NCBI GenBank assembly: GCA_947462335.1
Contig: OX381715.1
Coordinates: 41,516,650 to 41,580,649, forward strand
DNA from: Harmothoe impar
Taxonomy: Eukaryota; Annelida; Polychaeta; Phyllodocida; Polynoidae
Length of the DNA: 64,000 nucleotides
Direction: 5' to 3'
The translations under genes and the position numbers were made by a program. Below, piece by piece: positions 57,001 to 64,000 of this stretch; the first letter of the stretch is position 1; each line of letters opens with the position of its first letter. The notes under the pieces were generated by a model. It had not been told where the DNA came from. It saw only the letters and a list, made by a program, of their open reading frames with translations, and did no database searches.

Positions 57001-57819
57001 CTAAACTCTTCTTATAAGACGACGACCATTTGACAAGTTTGGGTCCCTTCATTTTATCATTGTAGTAGCACATTTAACCCAGTGTGAACAGATCATACAG
57101 TAGGCCAGCTTGTGACAAGGCTACCACACTGGTTCCTGCAGACAAGCAGATAGGCTATGACACAAGGTGCATGCTCTGCTGTATACAGCATTGTCCACCA
57201 GGGGACAAGAAGTGACTGCTTATATATATCACAATGAATAGAGCAATCTGATGGTGGAGAGGTTGTGGCGCTCGCTGGAGTTAGTCAGGACCTAAACTGA
57301 TTCTACGCTGACATGCACCTATCTGAATGCATTGAGGTAGGATATGGGGAGCCCGCAATAAAGATACAGTAAGACCTCCCTAATCCGACCACTCCAGTTT
57401 TGGGATGTTGAATCTGCCGGATCATTAAGGCATATATTATTTATATGCGTATTAGCAAATTCACAAAAATTCATACACGCAAATTATCTACATTTACAGT
57501 AGCTGTACAAAATGCAGTCAATGATGCAAGTCAGCTTGGTACCACAAATCCATTCAGTTGTACATAGGAGTAGATTAGCTTGTATCACATTTATATTGTA
57601 AGACCCGGGACTTGCACTCGATCAGCAAACGACACTGTATTCCACTTCCTTTCATCAACACGCATTTTCCACTGATTTTCACTTTCTTGCCTAGAATTGA
57701 CATTGATGTTGGTAATCAAACAGTAATCATATAGAATTACAAAAGTATTTCAAATCTGCCACATAACTATTTCACCTGAAACGTTATGAAACTGTTCAGG
57801 TTCAAGAGTATTAGCTAGT
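57001..57819. other. Non-coding stretch with a lone pogo-like end
   Basis: CAGTAAGACCTCCCTAATCC at about 57370 looks like one terminus of a pogo/Tigger-type element. No partner is found. No gene. Confidence 0.45.
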
Positions 57820-57988
57820 CTGAATTCAGCCGTGGCACAACAACTCGTTGGGGCTGCACTCATGGATCATTATGGCTTTATGGGATTGATACTGCACACG
57901 ATTGCCATGATGCACAAATGCAGCCTCATCCTCATGCTAAACAAAGACATATCACATTAAATCACTTTGGAGCCCTTAAAGGGTTCAG
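57820..57988. mobile_element. TTAA hairpin MITE, family M (diverged)
   Basis: CAGCC, GGGGCTGCACTCATGGATCA, GCCATGATGCACAAATGCAG and GAGCCCTTAAAGGGTT follow the family order. Confidence 0.55.
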
Positions 57989-58821
57989 GGTCTAGGTGGC
58001 TGCCCTGCCCTAGGCTGAAGGAACCATCAATATCATCAACCCCCTACTGCATCATAGGTAGCCTCTGGGAGGGCCCACAGAGCAACAAGTCATTACGCAG
58101 TACCGTTAATTTTGGGTATACGCCTTACTAGCATATAGGCAACATCTCTAACTTTGGCAAATTATATGAGCCGCAGAGGGGCGGAGGATTGATTATGATG
58201 ACTTTAGCACTGTAGTTTACATCTAAAAGCCTCACCTTACTTGGTACCTGTGAGTAAGCAGCACTGGCGATCTGACTCCAGTACTTGGTACTAGCAGCAG
58301 CTTTTATTGACGAGGGCTACAGAAGTTTAAGGCGCCAGCAGGTGGAGCCCTCCCGTGCGGGGTGGAAATTGAAATGCTTACCGTTGTATCTTTCGTTATA
58401 TTGCAATAAATTCACTTCTTTCTGCACTATTGTGTGTTGTGGCAAATGTAGAAGTGTTGCACTTACCTATATTTGGCATTTTTTAGCACTAGAGCACTGT
58501 ACCTTTTGAGTATTTCATCTTATAAAACGGTATAAGAAATGGGCGTCTAAATTAAGACTTTCCCTTTAACATAGAATCCAATGGAGAAGTGTGAGAGTTC
58601 CAGTGAGAATGCAGGAAAACTGATATAGTCTATAGAAAAGCACTTATCCTACCAGCTAAAATGGTAGAGGGGATAGGAATGAAGGTGCTGACCAAAAAAA
58701 GAGCAAAGTTTACCGTGCATGGGCTGTGCAATTTAGAATACTCATTTCTATACTCGTATTATATTTCGGCCATCTTGGAATTGGTCACCCCCAGTACCGT
58801 CAAAGCACATGCACAACCATG

Positions 58822-58951
58822 CTATGGTTATGACTATGGCTATGACTGTGGTTATAGTTATGACTATGGTTATGACTATGGTTATGACTATGGTTATGAC
58901 AATGGTTAAGACTATGACTATGGTTATGACTATGGTTGTGACTATGGTTAT
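58822..58951 (+). repeat. TATGACTATGGT minisatellite
   Basis: About eleven 12-bp units, built on alternating TATGAC and TATGGT hexamers, some with GTGGTT or AATGGT variants. Confidence 0.9.
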
Positions 58952-59895
58952 TAGAGCCCTAGGTCACATATGATGCTAATCACACAATCAATCTTTATTG
59001 TACTACATGAATTTAACTTGACTCATATTATAACCCTAAATTACACATTGCCCTCGTTTTTTGCACTGCTTTTGCAGTTCAAGCCCTCTAGTTTGAGAAC
59101 TTATGGTAGAAGGTGTGGTGGTATGGGGCCTTCCTCATGATACTGCTACCTTAGCTTAGGGGAGTTAGCACAAGCTAAAATCTGCCCAGCACTGCAAGTA
59201 GAGTAACTGGCCAGATTATCCTTGCTATAATTTGGACAAACCCATAGACTTCTCCTACGTCCTGATGGCTACCAGGGTAATTGTGCCTGACCGTACTGCA
59301 GTACATCAAGTTAATGGCAAATGAGGTCTGGGTTTTTAAGGCAAGCTAATCTTACCTCCTGCAGTAGCGTGCATGGCCATAATCATGGTTGTTTTCTGAT
59401 ATGCGATCATGTCAGAGCATCTTTACCATCTTGCCATGTTTATTTTCATTTTACCAGCTACTTTAGTTATAATCATACCTTGGCTATAAGCCGAGTGCGA
59501 GTTTGAAAGGAAATATTCGGCTTCTGATAAAAATGTTTTTTTTTAAACATATTTCTATGTATATCAAAACCTCACCTATGAATCAGATGGAAGTATTGGG
59601 GTTAGCGTTTGGCTTACCAAAGAAAACAGCGCCAAATAAAGGTTGGCTTATAACCAAAGTTTTAGGTTAGTTTAGAACATTTTCTCAGCACTATACAATA
59701 CTTATGTATATGTCTTTACCAAATTTGGACATGATCAAAAGCGCAGGCTCTAAAGATGCATCAGAATGCACCATTTTGGTCTTAAAGTTTTCAAAATTTT
59801 CTTGGTGGGGGCCTCATCAACAACATTCCATAGTGACACTAGTGACATGGGTTTTTCCTTAGTGACATGTGACATGGGCCGTTCTTAAAATCGAC
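58952..59895. other. Non-coding stretch, nothing recognised
   Basis: No gene or clear repeat. An M-family core fragment (GCATTGGTGCATCATGACTC) lies at 59896-59960. Confidence 0.45.
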
Positions 59896-60868
59896 ATGCT
59901 GCATTGCTGCATTGGTGCATCATGACTCTTCGGGAGTGTCTCAACCCCATGAAAGCAGCCCTCTTTGGGTGGTTCAATGTGCCCCATGCCCTGGGCAGGT
60001 TGACCCACCCCCTTTGGCACCTTGAACCACATAATTATTGAATGGTTCAAACTATCAGCAATAGGGATTTATTATTGAAGGTTGAGGTGTAATTACTTGC
60101 TATTGTTACTTTTGAAGAGGATTGAGTATAAAAAGTACATATTTAAAGCTCACAACTTTGTCAATTATAGTGTCTAAAATAGTGACTGGATTAGAGCCTT
60201 ACAAATTTCCCTTTCGGTCTATATAAACCATGTTAAGAGGATTGCTACTATTTGCAAGGTCTATATAAATACTTGGTTATATTCTTTCATGATGTAAACA
60301 TTCTCCTTTGCTTCCAAAAAATTGATAATCTACGGATAAAGGTGCTCTTAATATGCTACAAAAGAATTTATCATCATCAATTGGCAGACAACATATTCTA
60401 TCATGATAGTATGACCAAACTATATCTAATGTGGGTCTCTTTTTGTGTGCCTAATAAAACAAGAGTTTTTAAATATGTCCTATACAGCCTATAGTAGACC
60501 CAGAGGTTGAACTAAGTATTATCTTCTCATCTATAAGCTGATAAGGAGACCTTGCAAAAGTTGCTGCCCCCTGGTGAGGAGCAGTGATACCTTGTCCTTC
60601 TATGGACTACAATGCACAGGCTCATATGTGTTAGATAATGGAATTATTCCTTCAAGAGCATGGTTCAAGGTGCCCCAATTTTTGTGGTTCAATGTACGCC
60701 ATGCTGGCCATCATCGATAATGATGATGTAATTCAAATTACATCATAAGCTCAGGGGTAAAATCAGGTTCTATTAAAGCATTTAGATGTATACTTTGACC
60801 TCCATACAGATCTTTGGCCAGCGATGTTTTGTAACAAGAAAAGAACAAAAGTTTAACAATTGTAAATA

Positions 60869-61916
60869 CAGTAAAATCTCGTTATAAGGAGCACCTTTTG
60901 GTAAGGCAAATTTGCTCGTTATAACCAACCTTCCTTGTAACCGATTTTGGTAATACAGGGGTAGACATTAACGCTGGCCCGGGAGCCAATGGCCTGTAGC
61001 TAAATCCTCCCCCATTTTCAAGTGAATACAGCCATGAACACGACCTTTGCATCCATCTCTATGCTGTTAAGCATAGGCATGTTGCATACCATTTTGAAAG
61101 AGAAACAATTAGCGTCATGAATACATTACACAATACAGTGCTGCAATGTATTTGTATTTATAATGTCTATACAAATGCGCAAACTGCTAGAATCATCTGA
61201 TACTTCACATACATAAAATATTGGTCAAGGTCCTATTATGAACGCAAAAACATTGTGTAACTGATTAAAATGTTAAATTAGCTCCTAACCCATCTATGAT
61301 TTGTAATTTTGAAATTTCCGGGCCCACAGTTTTAGCTCTGGGCCCTAACTTTCTTGGGATATGGGCCCGGTTGGCCCATGGTCTCAAACGTCAGTGTCTA
61401 CCCCTGTCATATATAGCTCAGTGGGGGTAGATATGCGGCAGGGGGACTGAGAAATCAAAGGGAAGTCCTGGGTGCTCACTCACCTGTATAGGGCGGGGTG
61501 TAGGGGTAGGTAGGCGGCAGGGGGACTGAGAAATCAAAGGGAAGTCCTGGGTGCTCACTCACCTGTGTAGGGCGGGGTGTAGGGGTAGGTAGGCGGCAGG
61601 GGGGGACTGAGAAATCAAAGTGAAGTCCTGGGTGCTCACTCACCTGTATAGGGCGGGGTGTAGGGGTAGGTAGGCGGCAGGGGGGGACTGAGAAATCAAA
61701 GGGAAGTCCTTGGTGCTCACTCACCTGTATTGGACAGGATGAATTTTACTGAATCTTGAAAAATCTGCTCCTTATAAACGATTTCTGGCTAGAAATGCTC
61801 GTTATAATGAGGTTTTATTACTATAGAAATGTATAGAAAAAATCCTGGCAAAGCAAATCTGCTCCTTATAACGGTCTGCTCCTTATAACCGTCCTCGTTA
61901 TAACGAGATTTCACTG
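60869..61916. mobile_element. Pogo/Tigger-like TIR element (1048 bp), nested
   Basis: CAGTAAAATCTCGTTATAAG at the left pairs with the reverse complement of the right end (CAGTGAAATCTCGTTATAAC). TA stands at 60867-60868 and 61917-61918. Copy 1 of the host element near 8560 gives the empty-site counterpart. CAGT...TATAA termini with TA duplication are typical of pogo-group elements. No transposase is present. Confidence 0.85.
61435..61730. repeat. 79-81 bp minisatellite, almost four units
   Basis: Units start GCGGCAGGGG at 61435, 61514, 61593 and 61674 and contain GACTGAGAAATCAAAGGGAA and GTCCTGGGTGCTCACTCACC. It lies inside the pogo-like element. A minus-strand repetitive frame here is an artefact. 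Confidence 0.95.
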
Positions 61917-62120
61917 TAGTTACTTTCAAGGGCATAAATCTTCAATGTTGTCTGAGTTGCTCCTCAGCATCCCAAAATAAATATGATGCTGCTGCTGCTC
62001 TGAACCTTTAATATAAAGGGGTAATTTGGTAGGAAGACTGCTGGAAAATTCTCAAAGGAATAGCAAAGAGAGCGAGTGGTTCAATGTGCCCAGGTGGTCA
62101 ACGTGCCCCTCTCTCCCCTA

Positions 62121-64000
62121 CATGTTGCTTTTTGAGTCCTATTCTAGTAATCTAACTGGCTTCGTCAAGGTATTCTATGGGACCGTTGAAGTGCATCCTA
62201 CACAAAGACCTATTCATTGATCTTTTACCTTCGACTTTTGACCTGCCTGACCCCTGTAGCACCCAATATCTCTTCTCTAGCCCCAAACCAATCACTGTAA
62301 CATGTTTATTATAGCGCCATCATAGCTGTGGACGTGGTGAGCGTAGGAACTAGAAAAACATGTACTGAAGCGAACAGTTGCTCAGATCTATACTTGCCTA
62401 CTAACCAGTATTTTCAGAATTTCAGAACAGATATGCAACAACCCGGGATAGTGATTGGAGGACAAGATGGTGGACTACACTTTGAGATTAGTTAGAGCAC
62501 TATGACAAATGTCCACTCTCCCAGGTCGTGTTCTTGGATTGGGTAGTGTGTATGGGGTTGTGTCTATAGGGTAGACACTTTTACCAAACTCTAGGCTGTC
62601 TGGCTGGGCTATGTTAGAGACTGAGGAATAGTGTCACCATGTTCTTAACATTTGCGAGCTGAATAAAATTTGAATGAATATTCAAGTTCATAGTATATTG
62701 ACATTGTGAGGTATGATTACCTATATCAGACACGGATGAAGAAATATGTGGTACTTGCAGGACTCTTGCCTAGTTGTAGAATGAGTGTGGCCAGGACTAG
62801 TCCCATTCTGTGGGGCTCCTTTAGTCTGACAGGGTCATCAAAGCAGAGGTCACCAGGTCATAGCCCTGCTGTAACATGCCCTTTATTCGTCCACCAGGTA
62901 CAGCCTAGTAAGGTGACCCCTACAATGGCGGCAGTCTTGCAGTAGCAGTCGGAGCTGAGGCAGGACTAGTACCTTTATAGAGGGGAGGTGGAAGTTTGAT
63001 TTTTTATATAATAAAACATAATATCATTTTTCCTTTTTTATATGTGGATTTTATTATTGGATGAAGTAATTTGAAAAAAGGTTGAGCAAGGATATGCATA
63101 AATTCTTGAAGATACTTTCGACAGTGGCAAGATGACTCCAGTTTGAGGAGTAAAAAACAATGGGTAGACAGTTACCTGCTTTTCCCACGGGGCATCCAAT
63201 ACACTGTACCGAATTCTTGTGATGTCTGCCCCTGGTGTGTAAAGAGAGAACTAGGGAGGACAAGGGGCAGGGAGCAGCTTCTAAATCACAACCTATCAGC
63301 CCTACCCAAGGTGCAATGCCACCTTGGTCTACTTTGTACCAACTGCAGTATATTATGATAACTTATAATGCCATTATGTCCACTTTCATGATTAAGAATT
63401 TCTCAGACCTGACAGTAGTCAGCTATTATTGTCTATTCGCTCGGATTCTTGTCACCTTTGAGACCTTCCCTAAAGTCAAGTTGCGTCTGAGCCCCTGCTT
63501 GGCATACACCAGACACCAGTTGTGTTATCCTGGTTGGCTATGTTTGCAAACATCTCATATCAGGAGATTCAGAAGACAATCAGTATTTCCAATAATTTAT
63601 ATAGAATGCAGGTTTTTATTCATGTATTTGTTGGTTATGCTTCAGAAATGTTTCAAACAATAATAGGCTCAAACCTCTGACCTATGTTGTTTTGGCTATT
63701 TCTGGCCCTTTTCAGGCTTATAGCCCTACATAATGACCAGTTTTGCACCAATTTTTTCAAAAATTTGGTATATGTGAGAAAACATCCCAACAATTCAGGA
63801 TTTTTCTTTTTTTTGTGTATTGGCCCAATATTTTTCGTTTTTAGGCCCTCCAAAGGCCCAAAACCCCTTAAAAACGGCAAAAACCCTTTAATGACATGTT
63901 TTACATGTCTCCCAGGTCTACTAAGACAGTAACAGCCTATCCCTGATATCATTTTCTATTAGGCCTATGGTATAGTCAATTGATTCACAAGGATTTCACT
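62121..64000. other. Non-coding stretch, nothing recognised
   Basis: Several 64-142 residue open frames occur on both strands, the longest at 63235-63663. None has a recognisable domain, so none is called. Confidence 0.4.

Larger units (their letters stand above)
59961..62118. mobile_element. TA-duplicating TIR element, copy 2, 5'-truncated and interrupted
   Basis: From CTTTGGGTGGTTCAATGTGC onward it is collinear with 7619-8754 and ends with the same terminus (CAACGTGCCCCTCTCTCCCC) before TA at 62119. The first 190 or so bases are missing. A pogo-like element interrupts it at 60869-61916. Confidence 0.85.

Noticed and set aside
61476..61724. 82-residue repetitive minus-strand frame
   Set aside because: It follows the 79-81 bp minisatellite inside a transposon; no independent evidence for a gene.
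63235..63663. 142-residue plus-strand frame
   Set aside because: No recognised motif, AT-rich composition like its flanks, and no supporting structure.

Overview
The window is animal-type nuclear DNA: AT-rich, intron- and repeat-dominated, without operons or bacterial gene spacing. It carries retroelement classes typical of marine invertebrates (Penelope-like, DIRS/Ngaro-like, CR1/L2/jockey-type LINE, tRNA-like SINEs) and a very dense set of short inverted-repeat DNA transposons. I cannot name the species. No complete host protein gene is visible. The only convincing host coding sequence is a partial Gly/Tyr/His-rich exon at the left edge (1-512).

Layout. 1-600: end of a host gene running into a (TA)n tract. 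0.9-2.3 kb: two small inverted-repeat elements. 3.05-4.38 kb: a 1.3-kb terminal-inverted-repeat (TIR) element holding a CACCGTGCGTAGGTCC motif phased at about 180 bp. 4.4-5.1 kb: a decayed Penelope-like 3' end with a GIY-YIG domain. 7.05-12.2 kb: a tandem repeat family broken by two nested insertions, a 1320-bp TA-duplicating TIR element and a 5'-truncated LINE, followed by a 12-unit, 16-bp array. 12.2-20.1 kb: diverged copies of a 1.3-1.5 kb repeat riddled with hairpin MITEs. 20.3-21.5 and 38.3-39.4 kb: two copies of a TGTGAG...CTCACA element with 5-bp target duplications. 24.58-28.36 kb, minus strand: a nearly complete but broken tyrosine-recombinase retrotransposon with split direct repeats. 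33.1-33.8 kb: three tRNA-like SINE copies. 43.7-44.9 kb: a TIR element enclosing a tRNA-like gene. 51.3-53.1 kb: a recent 899-bp tandem duplication. 53.4-62.1 kb: further TA-duplicating elements, including a pogo-like element nested in a second copy of the 7.4-kb element.

The main interest is the insertion history. Several families occur as filled and empty sites inside the same window, so boundaries and target duplications can be read directly. A TTAA-flanked, piggyBac-like hairpin MITE is the commonest unit, with more than 20 full or partial copies. The retroelement reading frames carry stops or frameshifts and look dead.
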